From positions 107,343 through 171,342 of the forward strand of contig JAIBAX010000002.1 of the NCBI GenBank assembly GCA_019694955.1: a stretch of DNA of 64,000 nt. Direction: 5' to 3'. This document shows, in pieces, positions 27,934 through 36,187 of the stretch. Position 1 is the first letter of the stretch. Each line of letters begins with the position of its first letter. The stretch comes from Chitinophagales bacterium. Lineage in GTDB: Bacteria; Bacteroidota; Bacteroidia; Chitinophagales; JADIYW01. A program made the position numbers and the translations under genes. The notes under the pieces are model-generated. The model was not told the DNA's origin and ran no database searches. It saw only the letters and a program-made list of their open reading frames with translations.

Positions 27934-29721
27934 CTATTCTTCGACTTTATATCCTTTCTTCACTTTAAATCCGGCCTCCCAATATCCAGGATATCTTGTT
28001 CCTGGATAAATGTTTTCAAATCGCTTGTGAACAATATTTCTATATGTGTTTGTATATAGGAAAATATATGCCGCTTCATTGTGTAATAATTCTTGCCATT
28101 TCTTATATAATACACTACGCTTGGCAGGGTCTATCTCTTTGGCAATATCTACAATCAGTTGATCAGTTTCTGCATTGCCAAAACCTGTATAGTTGGAACC
28201 ACCATTCCTAGATTCTGTATGCCATATTTGCCTTGGGTCATTATCGCGAGGGTCTTGTACCCATGAGCCATACCACATTTGTACCTTTTGTTTCTTTAAC
28301 TCATCTAAATACAAAGACCAATCCATCGGAACAACCTCCAATTGAATACCTGCCGCCTTATACCACTCTTTGGTAAGCAAACCAACCGTTTCACGTACAG
28401 GATTGCCCTGATTAAAATTATATACAAGTTTGAAAGGTGTCTTTTGACCATCGATAACTTTGTCAAGGATTCCATCACCGTCAGTATCTTTCCATCCTGC
28501 TTCAGCCAGCATAGATTTGGCTTTTTCTACATCAAATTTATACAATGAAACATCGTTGTTATAATCTTCTTTATTTGTTGGAAGGATATCTGCCAAAACC
28601 CTTTGTCCGGTACCATAGAGTACTTTATCAATAATTTGATCCACATCTACCAACATGGACAACGCTTGTCTTACTTTAATATCTTTCAATATCTTATCAC
28701 GTGTGTTTAAGCCTAAATATGCATAAACAGGCATTGGTGGTTCAGATTTTTCGAAATTTTCTTTAAACTTCGGAGATTTTTCAATATCGATATATTCTTT
28801 TACTGGAGTAACAAAAATAACGTCTAATTTTCCGTCCTTCAATGCAGTAAGTGCTGTGGAAAAATCATTGATATTTAAATACACCAATCTCTTTGGATTT
28901 GCTTCAAAATACATGTTTTTATCCTTCACTTCATTTCCCCACCAGTTATCTTTTTTAACAAGAACTACTTTTTGTCCAGTTTCCCAAGACTCTAACTTAT
29001 ATGCTCCTGAACCAACAATCTTATCCGCATCATGTGAATATGGTGCTGAATTAAATTGCGCTGCAAACTCTTTTACTTTCGCATTGGAAGAAATAGCACC
29101 GGAAGGCTTGATGAAATCTGTTACTTTAAATTCATTTAACAATCCTTTTGAATCATATATGTATGCCGGAATTATAAATACATCTACACCCGTCGCATCT
29201 TCGGCTAATGCATAAACTTTGTTGCTTACAATGGTTACTTTCTTAGGATTGTCAGGATAAGTACGTACATCGGAAACAAATTCTAAGGTGGATTTATTGG
29301 CATCTGAATTTACCCCCGGACAAAAAATGGCTTTGTAGCTGAATACGATATCATTAGCAGTAATAGGTTGTCCATTATCCCACTTTGCCTCTTCTTTTAG
29401 TTCATATGTTATTTCCATTCCCGTATTTCCCGGAAGAACCTTAATTTCAGGTCTGGCTTTTGCCAATACAGGAATTAATTCTGAATTTGTAGACATGTTA
29501 TAATTAAGCAATGGTTGGTATAATTGTCTCATTATTTGTGTCGCTGATGCATCCGAAGTAGTAAACGGATTTAAACCCTCCGGATCTGAAAGAGAATGAA
29601 CCACTACCTGATCCTTATAAACAGTCCCGGAACCGCCACCGGATTTTGATTTACAACCGACAAATGTGAAGATAGAAACCGCTACCAACAGCCCTAAAAA
29701 CAGAATTCTCCTTTTTAACAT
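27934..29721 (-). CDS. Peptide-type ABC solute-binding lipoprotein (SBP family 5)
   Basis: A 595-residue lipoprotein. The signal peptide ends in the lipobox FTFVGC (Cys22), followed by a Ser/Gly linker. The body has the SBP family 5 stretch WDNGQPITANDVVFSYKA and a well-conserved late segment MWYGSWVQDPRDNDPRQIWH. It would capture oligopeptides or similar ligands and pass them to the OppB/OppC-like permeases encoded 5 bp downstream. It is a close paralogue of the plus-strand binding protein at 20950-22713. A TATCTTTG promoter element lies 44 bp upstream. Confidence 0.93.
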   Translation of the reverse strand: MLKRRILFLGLLVAVSIFTFVGCKSKSGGGSGTVYKDQVVVHSLSDPEGLNPFTTSDASATQIMRQLYQPLLNYNMSTNSELIPVLAKARPEIKVLPGNTGMEITYELKEEAKWDNGQPITANDIVFSYKAIFCPGVNSDANKSTLEFVSDVRTYPDNPKKVTIVSNKVYALAEDATGVDVFIIPAYIYDSKGLLNEFKVTDFIKPSGAISSNAKVKEFAAQFNSAPYSHDADKIVGSGAYKLESWETGQKVVLVKKDNWWGNEVKDKNMYFEANPKRLVYLNINDFSTALTALKDGKLDVIFVTPVKEYIDIEKSPKFKENFEKSEPPMPVYAYLGLNTRDKILKDIKVRQALSMLVDVDQIIDKVLYGTGQRVLADILPTNKEDYNNDVSLYKFDVEKAKSMLAEAGWKDTDGDGILDKVIDGQKTPFKLVYNFNQGNPVRETVGLLTKEWYKAAGIQLEVVPMDWSLYLDELKKQKVQMWYGSWVQDPRDNDPRQIWHTESRNGGSNYTGFGNAETDQLIVDIAKEIDPAKRSVLYKKWQELLHNEAAYIFLYTNTYRNIVHKRFENIYPGTRYPGYWEAGFKVKKGYKVEE

Positions 29722-29765
29722 ATCTTTTTCTTATTTAATTTAAACAATAACTGGTTTTAAAGGTT

Positions 29766-29773
29766 CAAAGATA
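29766..29773 (-). promoter_or_regulatory. -7 element for the binding-protein/opp operon
   Basis: TATCTTTG on the minus strand fits TAnnTTTG; TTTA lies 21 bp upstream as a weak -33 element. The start codon is 44 bp downstream. It would drive the five genes down to 22716. Confidence 0.5.
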
Positions 29774-29804
29774 AAACATTTTGTAAACTAATTGTAAAAT
29801 TCAT

Positions 29805-30701
29805 ATGGATGGCGTCTTAATTACAGGTGGTACCGGGCTATTGGGGAAAAAAATTGCATCTCTGCTTTCCGCAAAAGGATATGATGTGAAAATCCTAACA
29901 CGCAATCCTAATAATATCTCAAGCACAAATGAATATTTCTGGGACTATACACGGCAAAAAATGAATACAGAAGCCTTGGAAAACATTCACCATATCATAC
30001 ATCTCGCTGGAGCAAATGTTGGCGAAAAAAGATGGTCTGCAAAGCAAAAAAAAGATATTATCAGCAGTAGAGTAGACTCCGCTAGTTTTTTGTTAAATCA
30101 ATTAATTCAATATAATATCCAACTGAAATCCTTTGTTAGCGCATCCGCCATCGGCTATTATGGAAATGGAACAACACTAAAAGATGAAACAAGTAGTCTT
30201 GGAGTCGGTTTTTTGGCAGAAGTATGTGCGCAATGGGAAAAAATGGCCGATAGCTTCTCCAGCATTTCAAAAAATGTTGCAAAACTTCGACTGGGTGTTG
30301 TCTTCGACAAAGATGAGGGCGCTTTCCCAAAAATCATTCAACCGCTAAAATTTAGACTATCCGTAGAATTAGGCGGAGGACAACAATTGTATTCCTGGAT
30401 TCATATTGATGATGCTGCAGGTTTTTTTGTTTACACCCTTGAAAATCATCTTTCCGGCGTATATAATGTTTGTACAAATCCACCACTGCCACTGAAAACA
30501 ATCCTTTCTAGTGTTTCAAACATAAGTGGTAAAAAAGCAATTCCTGTGCCTGCTCCAGCATTTTTCTTACAACTCGCATTAGGAGAACAATCCTCCATTG
30601 TATTAGATAGTATTGCCGCCAACAACCAAAAGATGTTATCAACAGGATATTCCTTTAAATACCCAAATCTTGAATTGGCGCTCTCGGCGTTGATTGATTG
30701 A
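29805..30701 (+). CDS. TIGR01777-type NAD-dependent epimerase (YfcH/SDR39U1-like)
   Basis: A 298-residue atypical SDR. The Rossmann motif is ITGGTGLLGKKIASLL (residues 5-20); the following IIHLAGANVGEKRWSAKQKK and FVSASAIGYYGNG stretches are diagnostic of the TIGR01777 (SDR39U) family, whose reaction is unknown. A C-terminal domain of about 50 residues is present, as usual. It is transcribed away from the opp operon. carB follows 187 bp later, probably with its own promoter. Confidence 0.88.
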   Translation: MDGVLITGGTGLLGKKIASLLSAKGYDVKILTRNPNNISSTNEYFWDYTRQKMNTEALENIHHIIHLAGANVGEKRWSAKQKKDIISSRVDSASFLLNQLIQYNIQLKSFVSASAIGYYGNGTTLKDETSSLGVGFLAEVCAQWEKMADSFSSISKNVAKLRLGVVFDKDEGAFPKIIQPLKFRLSVELGGGQQLYSWIHIDDAAGFFVYTLENHLSGVYNVCTNPPLPLKTILSSVSNISGKKAIPVPAPAFFLQLALGEQSSIVLDSIAANNQKMLSTGYSFKYPNLELALSALID

Positions 30702-30888
30702 TATAATGGGTACATCTGCTCTTGAATTTTCTTTTTCATAGAGATTCGTGCATTAGTGGCAAATTTCTCCAACAAAGCATCAAGAACCCAAAGCACTTTG
30801 AGTCGCTTTAAGAATAAACTTACAGTTAATTTTATTGCACCTCTACCTGATTTAGCACAATCACTGTATATTCGCAAAACTTTTTTCT

Positions 30889-33705
30889 ATGCCTTTAGAT
30901 ACATCTATCAAAAGCGTGCTCATCATCGGAAGTGGGCCGATTATTATAGGTCAAGCCTGCGAATTTGATTATTCAGGATCTCAGGCAAGCCGCTCCCTTC
31001 GTGAAGAAGGCATTGAAGTATCTCTCATCAACAGCAACCCGGCAACTATCATGACGGATGAAGTAACTGCCGACCACATATACCTACTGCCGCTTACACT
31101 CGAATCTTTGGAATTCATCCTTAGTGAAAGACAAATTGATTGTGTTCTACCAACAATGGGTGGACAGACAGCGCTGAATCTCTGTAAGGAAGCCTCTGAG
31201 GTGGGTCTATGGGAAAGATATGGCGTTCGTGTTATAGGTGTAGATTTACAAGTTATTGAAACAACAGAAAATAGAGAAGCTTTCCGCCAATTCTGTGTCA
31301 ATCTTGGTCTCGGTGTGGCACCCTCCATTATTGCCAACTCTATGTTGGAAGGAAAGGACGCTGCACAAAAAATAGGCTTCCCGCTCGTTATCCGCCCTTC
31401 ATATACTTTAGGCGGCTCCGGTGGTGGTTTTGTACACAAAAGTGAAGATTTTGAATTGGCACTATCTCGTGGATTACAGGCCTCTCCGGTACATGAAGTA
31501 TTGGTAGAAAAAGCAGTTTTGGGCTGGAAAGAATTTGAGTTAGAACTCCTCCGTGATAATAATGACAATGTCGTTATCATCTGTACTGTAGAAAATCTTG
31601 ACCCCATGGGCGTACATACAGGAGATTCTATTACTGTAGCCCCTGCGATGACCCTTCCGGATCCTGTATTTCAGGAAATGCGCAACCAAGCCATGCTGAT
31701 GATGCGTGCCCTAGGAAATTTTAGTGGTGGATGTAATGTACAATTTGCACTAAATCCTGATACGGAAGAAATTATTGTTATTGAAATCAATCCTCGTGTA
31801 TCACGGTCATCTGCACTTGCTTCAAAAGCAACTGGATATCCTATTGCAAAAATTGCAGCCAAATTGGCCATCGGTTATACCTTAGATGAGCTGAAAAACC
31901 AAATCACTAAAACGACTTCCGCCTTTTTTGAACCTGCGTTGGATTATGTAATTGTAAAAATCCCCCGTTGGAATTTTGATAAATTTATCGGCTGCGATCC
32001 TATTCTCGGCTTGCAAATGAAAGCTGTTGGTGAGGTAATGGGCATTGGCAGAACATTTGCAGAAGCCCTTCAAAAAGCTTGTCAATCATTAGAAAACGGA
32101 AAACTCGGCTTAGGGGCTGATGGAAAATCTTGGACAAGAACACAAGATATCCTCGACAGCCTCGAACACCCCAGCTGGGACAGAATCTTTAAAATTAAAG
32201 ACGCCATCGATTTGGGCGTGCCCATTCATTCTATCCATAAACTAACGCACATCGATCCATGGTTCTTATACCAAATACAAGATCTGGTGAAACTTGAAAA
32301 AGAAATAAAGCGATACACCTTACAAAATATTCCGGCAACATTGCTGTTAAAAGCAAAAACAAAAGGTTATTCAGACGCACAACTTGCTTTTTTGTTGGGA
32401 CGCATTGAGGAAGAATCGGTTTATGAACATAGAAAATCGTTGGGAATCAAGCGCGTATATAAAATGGTAGATACTTGTGCGGCAGAATTTGAATCTAAAA
32501 CAAATTATTTCTACTCTACCTTTGACGTTGAAAATGAGAGCGTTGTAACGAATAAGAAAAAAATTGTGGTTTTAGGTGCCGGACCCAATAGAATTGGACA
32601 AGGTATTGAGTTCGACTATTGCTGTGTTCACGGCATTTTAGCACTCAAAGAAGTAGGTTATGAAGCCATCATGGTAAATTGTAATCCGGAAACTGTCTCC
32701 ACAGATTTTGATATCGCTGACAAATTGTATTTCGAACCTGTATTCTGGGAACATCTTTGGGAACTCATTGATTTGGAAAAACCGGAAGGCGTTATTGTGC
32801 AGCTGGGAGGTCAAACGGCCTTGAAATTATCTAAGAAACTTCATGAAAAAGGCATCAAAATTATAGGCACCAGCTATGACAATATGGATATTGCCGAAGA
32901 CAGAGGTCGCTTTTCAGATTTATTGAAAGAACTAGGCATCCCTTATCCTGACTATGGCACAGCACTCTCTGCTGAAGAAGCCTTGGTGGTCGCCAACAAA
33001 GTAGGATATCCTGTATTGGTACGACCAAGTTATGTGCTGGGCGGACAAAGAATGCGCATCGTTATCAACGATGAAGAATGTGAGCGCTCTGTTATCAACC
33101 TGCTAAAAGATATTCCCGACAATAAAATCCTCATCGACCATTTCTTGGACAGGGCTAAAGAAGCAGAAATAGATGCGATTTTTGATGGTGATGATGTAGA
33201 AATTATGGGCATCATGGAGCATATTGAGCCGGCTGGCATTCACAGTGGGGACAGCAATTCTGTTTTGCCACCATATAGCCTCGGCCCTATCGTCATCGAA
33301 ACGATGAAAGAATATACCGAAAAACTTTGCAGAGCGTTGGATATCAGGGGATTAATCAATATACAGTTCGCCATAAAAAATGATATTGTTTATGTTATTG
33401 AAGCCAACCCACGTGCTTCTAGGACTACGCCTTTCATTTGCAAAGCCTATAAAATTCCTTATTTGAATGTGGCAACAAAAATAATGGCAGGCACACATAA
33501 ACTTAAAGATTTTACCTTTGAACCCGCCTTGAAAGGGTATGCAATTAAAGAACCCGTATTTTCTTTTGATAAATTTCCTAATGTCAGCAAAGAACTTGGT
33601 CCTGAGATGAAATCTACCGGAGAAGCTATTTATTTCATCAAAGATCTCTACGATCCCTATTTCAGGCATTTATATAAAGAAAAAAGTATGTTCTTAAGCC
33701 GATAA
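30889..33705 (+). CDS. carB: Carbamoyl-phosphate synthase large subunit, short form without the allosteric domain
   Basis: A 938-residue CarB. The first ATP-grasp half starts SVLIIGSGPIIIGQACEFDYSG and the second KIVVLGAGPNRIGQGIEFDYC (about residue 553); between them lies the oligomerisation region. The protein stops right after ELGPEMKSTGEAIYFIKDLYDPYFRHLYKEK, where the E. coli enzyme (1073 residues) goes on into a roughly 130-residue MGS-like domain that binds UMP and ornithine. That domain is missing by design: the stop is clean and the next gene begins 1 bp later. The enzyme makes carbamoyl phosphate for pyrimidines and arginine; carA is not here. Confidence 0.96.
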   Translation: MPLDTSIKSVLIIGSGPIIIGQACEFDYSGSQASRSLREEGIEVSLINSNPATIMTDEVTADHIYLLPLTLESLEFILSERQIDCVLPTMGGQTALNLCKEASEVGLWERYGVRVIGVDLQVIETTENREAFRQFCVNLGLGVAPSIIANSMLEGKDAAQKIGFPLVIRPSYTLGGSGGGFVHKSEDFELALSRGLQASPVHEVLVEKAVLGWKEFELELLRDNNDNVVIICTVENLDPMGVHTGDSITVAPAMTLPDPVFQEMRNQAMLMMRALGNFSGGCNVQFALNPDTEEIIVIEINPRVSRSSALASKATGYPIAKIAAKLAIGYTLDELKNQITKTTSAFFEPALDYVIVKIPRWNFDKFIGCDPILGLQMKAVGEVMGIGRTFAEALQKACQSLENGKLGLGADGKSWTRTQDILDSLEHPSWDRIFKIKDAIDLGVPIHSIHKLTHIDPWFLYQIQDLVKLEKEIKRYTLQNIPATLLLKAKTKGYSDAQLAFLLGRIEEESVYEHRKSLGIKRVYKMVDTCAAEFESKTNYFYSTFDVENESVVTNKKKIVVLGAGPNRIGQGIEFDYCCVHGILALKEVGYEAIMVNCNPETVSTDFDIADKLYFEPVFWEHLWELIDLEKPEGVIVQLGGQTALKLSKKLHEKGIKIIGTSYDNMDIAEDRGRFSDLLKELGIPYPDYGTALSAEEALVVANKVGYPVLVRPSYVLGGQRMRIVINDEECERSVINLLKDIPDNKILIDHFLDRAKEAEIDAIFDGDDVEIMGIMEHIEPAGIHSGDSNSVLPPYSLGPIVIETMKEYTEKLCRALDIRGLINIQFAIKNDIVYVIEANPRASRTTPFICKAYKIPYLNVATKIMAGTHKLKDFTFEPALKGYAIKEPVFSFDKFPNVSKELGPEMKSTGEAIYFIKDLYDPYFRHLYKEKSMFLSR

Positions 33706-33706
33706 T

Positions 33707-33904
33707 ATGTTTAGCCTAATCAGATATATCGTCCTTTTCTTTTTCGGATATAAATTGCTCAAAAAGATATTCACCATCGACGAGCAGTATCAACCCGGAA
33801 GGCAATCTCAACAAGCTAAAGATTCCGAACCCAAGCAACAATCCCGAACACCGCAACAAATTGCTGATGGGGAATATATTGATTATGAGGAGATAAAGGA
33901 TTAG
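33707..33904 (+). CDS. Small membrane protein, DUF4834-like
   Basis: A 65-residue protein starting 1 bp after the carB stop. One N-terminal membrane segment (IRYIVLFFFGYKLLKKIF) is followed by a Gln/Ser-rich linker and the acidic end GEYIDYEEIKD, the pattern of Bacteroidota DUF4834 proteins. No function is known. Coupling to carB suggests co-expression but not a shared job. Confidence 0.65.
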   Translation: MFSLIRYIVLFFFGYKLLKKIFTIDEQYQPGRQSQQAKDSEPKQQSRTPQQIADGEYIDYEEIKD

Positions 33905-34007
33905 TTTTTGAGTAAGTTTTTAGGAATTAGTTATGGAAAGGAATTTATGATGGTATCACAAAGTTTCTCAAAGAAGGCACAATGAACCCAAAGGTTTTCC
34001 CATCGCT

Positions 34008-34145
34008 GTTCGACATGTTCTAAAAAGGCATGTCGAACCACTGACAGGGCGGATTTGCAATCCGCTTTCACCACCTCCGTTCCGTTCCAACGACAAATCC
34101 CTCTATTGCTTTAAACGATATTTTTACACGGGGATTGCAAATCCC
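34008..34145. repeat. Cluster of REP-like palindromes
   Basis: Three dyads lie in the 294-bp gap after the DUF4834-like gene: GTTCGACATG-N11-CATGTCGAAC (34008-34038), GCGGATT-TGC-AATCCGC (34049-34065), and GGGATT-GCA-AATCCC (34131-34145). The last two share the GGATTTGCAATCC core in opposite orientation, and a further AACATGTCGAA lies near 34180. This is the look of REP elements spread by RAYT-type transposases. No transposase gene is here. Confidence 0.6.
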
Positions 34146-34198
34146 AAGTGTCCTTACTTCAACATGCGCTTGCGCTGAACATGTCGAAGAGCAGTGGT

Positions 34199-34921
34199 TT
34201 AATTGAATAGATTTTCTGCCACTTCCATTGACTCCGGCTTCCCAACATCTACCCATTTATCTCCATCGTGTAAAAATCCCATAATTTTATGGTCTTCACT
34301 GAGTTCAAGGTATAGATCTGTCAAAGAAAATTTATCCGGCCATTCTTGGAGCATGTTTAGCAACTGTGGTGAAATGATATGCACGCCACTAAAGGCATAG
34401 GGGACAAGAATATTGCCAAAGCCACGCGTTTGCTTTACTTCACCTGTGGCTGTATTTTCCCAACCGGAAAGTTTCATTTTCTCATCAAACAACAGATATC
34501 TAGAAGTGTCGCGATGTAAAACTGCCAATGTTGCCAGTGGGTCTTTAACCGCATGCATCATCAGCATGTCTTTCAACTTTAAATTCGTTAATATGTCCAC
34601 ATTCATTAAGATGATGGGTTGCGTTTCGCCGGAGAAAAAATGTGTCGCCTTTTTTAAACCTCCTCCCGTTTCTAATAGTGTCAGTCTTTCATCGGAAATG
34701 GACGTTTTAATTGGCAGTTCTATTTCATTCAAATGGGCTTCAATTTTATCAGCAAAATGATGCACATTGATGATAACCTCATCAACGCCCCATTGTGCTA
34801 AATAATTTAAATTTCTTTGTAAAAGTGTTTGCCCATTTATTTCTACAAGAGCCTTTGGAATTTCACGGGTTATTTCCTTTAATCGGGTTCCCAACCCCGC
34901 AGAAAAGAGCATTGCTTTCAT
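34199..34921 (-). CDS. Sugar-phosphate nucleotidyltransferase (MurU/RmlA-like)
   Basis: A 240-residue single-domain nucleotidyltransferase. The NTP-binding signature is FSAGLGTRLKEITREIPKALVEINGQ at the N-terminus (GLGTRL plus PKA); LMNVDIL near residue 107 supplies the metal-binding Asp. No left-handed beta-helix is present, so it is the short type, as in MurNAc-1-phosphate uridylyltransferase (MurU) or mannose-1-phosphate guanylyltransferases. It activates a sugar phosphate with UTP, GTP or dTTP; the substrate is unclear. It stands alone between two repeat regions. Confidence 0.85.
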   Translation of the reverse strand: MKAMLFSAGLGTRLKEITREIPKALVEINGQTLLQRNLNYLAQWGVDEVIINVHHFADKIEAHLNEIELPIKTSISDERLTLLETGGGLKKATHFFSGETQPIILMNVDILTNLKLKDMLMMHAVKDPLATLAVLHRDTSRYLLFDEKMKLSGWENTATGEVKQTRGFGNILVPYAFSGVHIISPQLLNMLQEWPDKFSLTDLYLELSEDHKIMGFLHDGDKWVDVGKPESMEVAENLFN

Positions 34922-34986
34922 TCTTCTAGTATTTTAAATAAAGCTAATAAAAAAATCCATAAAATGACGATATAGATGATTGCAAC

Positions 34987-35680
34987 TGAAATAATTTCTG
35001 CGAAAACACAAAAATATAGAACGCTGAATACGCTGATACGGCTGATTTACACAGATATATCAGTGAACATATAAAAAATCTGCGTTGTCTGCGTTCCATT
35101 TATTGTTTAACGTTGACAATCAACGTCTTCCTCCAACCTTGTCCATTGCTTTTGGAGTGCATCAAGGGATTCTTTTGTGGGGTTAATTTTGCCACGAATG
35201 CACGAATAGCTTTCAATTGATTCTATTCTTATTGAAATAATTTCTGCGAAAACAAAAAAAATATAGAACGCTGAATACGCTGATACGGCTGATTTACACG
35301 GATATATCAGTGAACATACAAAAAATCTGCGTTGTCTGCGTTCCATTTATTGTTTAACGTTGACAATCAACGTCTTCCACCAATCTGTCCATTGCTTTTG
35401 GAGTGCATCAAGGGATTCTTTGGTGGGATTAATTTTGCCACGAATGCACGAATGGCTTTCAATTAATTCTATTCTTATTGAAATAATTTCCGCGAAAACA
35501 CAAAAATATAGAACGCTGAATACGCTGATACGGTTGATTTACACGGATATATTAGTAAACATACAAAAAATCGGCGTTATGCGTTCCATTTATTGTTTAA
35601 CGTTGACAATCAACGTCTTCCACCAATCTGTCCATTGCTTTTGGAGTGCATCAAGAGATTCTTTTGTGGGGTTAATTTTT
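34987..35680. repeat. Tandem array of a 246-bp unit carrying the end of the neighbouring gene
   Basis: Two full units (34987-35232 and 35233-35478) and about 200 bp of a third (35479-35680). Each unit holds (a) a piece beginning TGAAATAATTTC with ACGCTGA-type and CTGCGTT-type short repeats, (b) about 95 bp matching the last ~31 codons of the gene at 35590-36165, and (c) a CACGAATGCACGAAT piece. The third copy runs into the intact gene. The first unit has small differences, including a frameshift in the gene-derived part. The array is an expansion, not a gene. Confidence 0.9.
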
Positions 35681-36165
35681 ACGCGCTCTAAATTGTCTTT
35701 ACCAGAAATTTTCTTCAGCAACCAATTGCAACGTCCAGCAACTGTAAACAAGTCATCATCGATGATATAGGAATAGGCGTGGTGTTCCATTTGCCCCTTA
35801 TTTACTCGCTCCCAAATGGTGATGTCATTTGCATTGGTTAATCCGGTAAAGGATGTGTCGGTAACATGTTGTATAAGAAAAGGTATCAGGTGCAGGTTGG
35901 CAGAATCTAAAGACATCCAGTATTCAGCTCTGTAAATATATTCGAAGTCGCTGTTATTCAGCAGCTTGTCTTCTAAAAATGATTGCTTATATCCAATGAT
36001 TTCTTTTCTGGTAGCCTCTGCATATAAACCATATATGTTTTTGAAATCGTTGCTTAAAAAGGTAATTTGCTTCTGTGTTATTTCCGGCCAACTGATGATT
36101 GGTTTAAAAACATACTTGGTCAACGATGGTTGTTGTTGCGCATTCAACATGGATAGCCAACCCAT
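35590..36165 (-). CDS. Exported protein of unknown function; 3' end is part of a tandem array
   Basis: The reading frame is open up to 36279, but the ATG there lies 92 bp inside the ricT-like gene, so I place the start at the ATG at 36165 (MGWLSMLNAQQQP), giving 191 residues; a longer signal peptide from a non-standard start is possible because the residues just upstream are hydrophobic. The protein is helical and charged with several Trp; I recognise no family. Its last 31 codons, ending KTLIVNVKQ, are copied twice more downstream. It follows the ricT-like gene closely. Confidence 0.6.
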   Translation of the reverse strand: MGWLSMLNAQQQPSLTKYVFKPIISWPEITQKQITFLSNDFKNIYGLYAEATRKEIIGYKQSFLEDKLLNNSDFEYIYRAEYWMSLDSANLHLIPFLIQHVTDTSFTGLTNANDITIWERVNKGQMEHHAYSYIIDDDLFTVAGRCNWLLKKISGKDNLERVKINPTKESLDALQKQWTDWWKTLIVNVKQ

Positions 36166-36187
36166 CAGGCTTGCTGCAATGACATAC

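Noticed and set aside
30981..31607. 208-codon open frame on the minus strand
   Set aside because: It is antisense to the conserved first half of carB and has a Ser/Arg-rich composition with no domain.
34987..35680. CRISPR array
   Set aside because: The repeat is 246 bp long with no spacers and contains coding sequence; no cas genes are nearby.
35107..35770. Frames of 79 and 136 codons in the 246-bp array
   Set aside because: They consist of repeat units and copied gene ends in mixed frames; the apparent similarity is due to the duplication.
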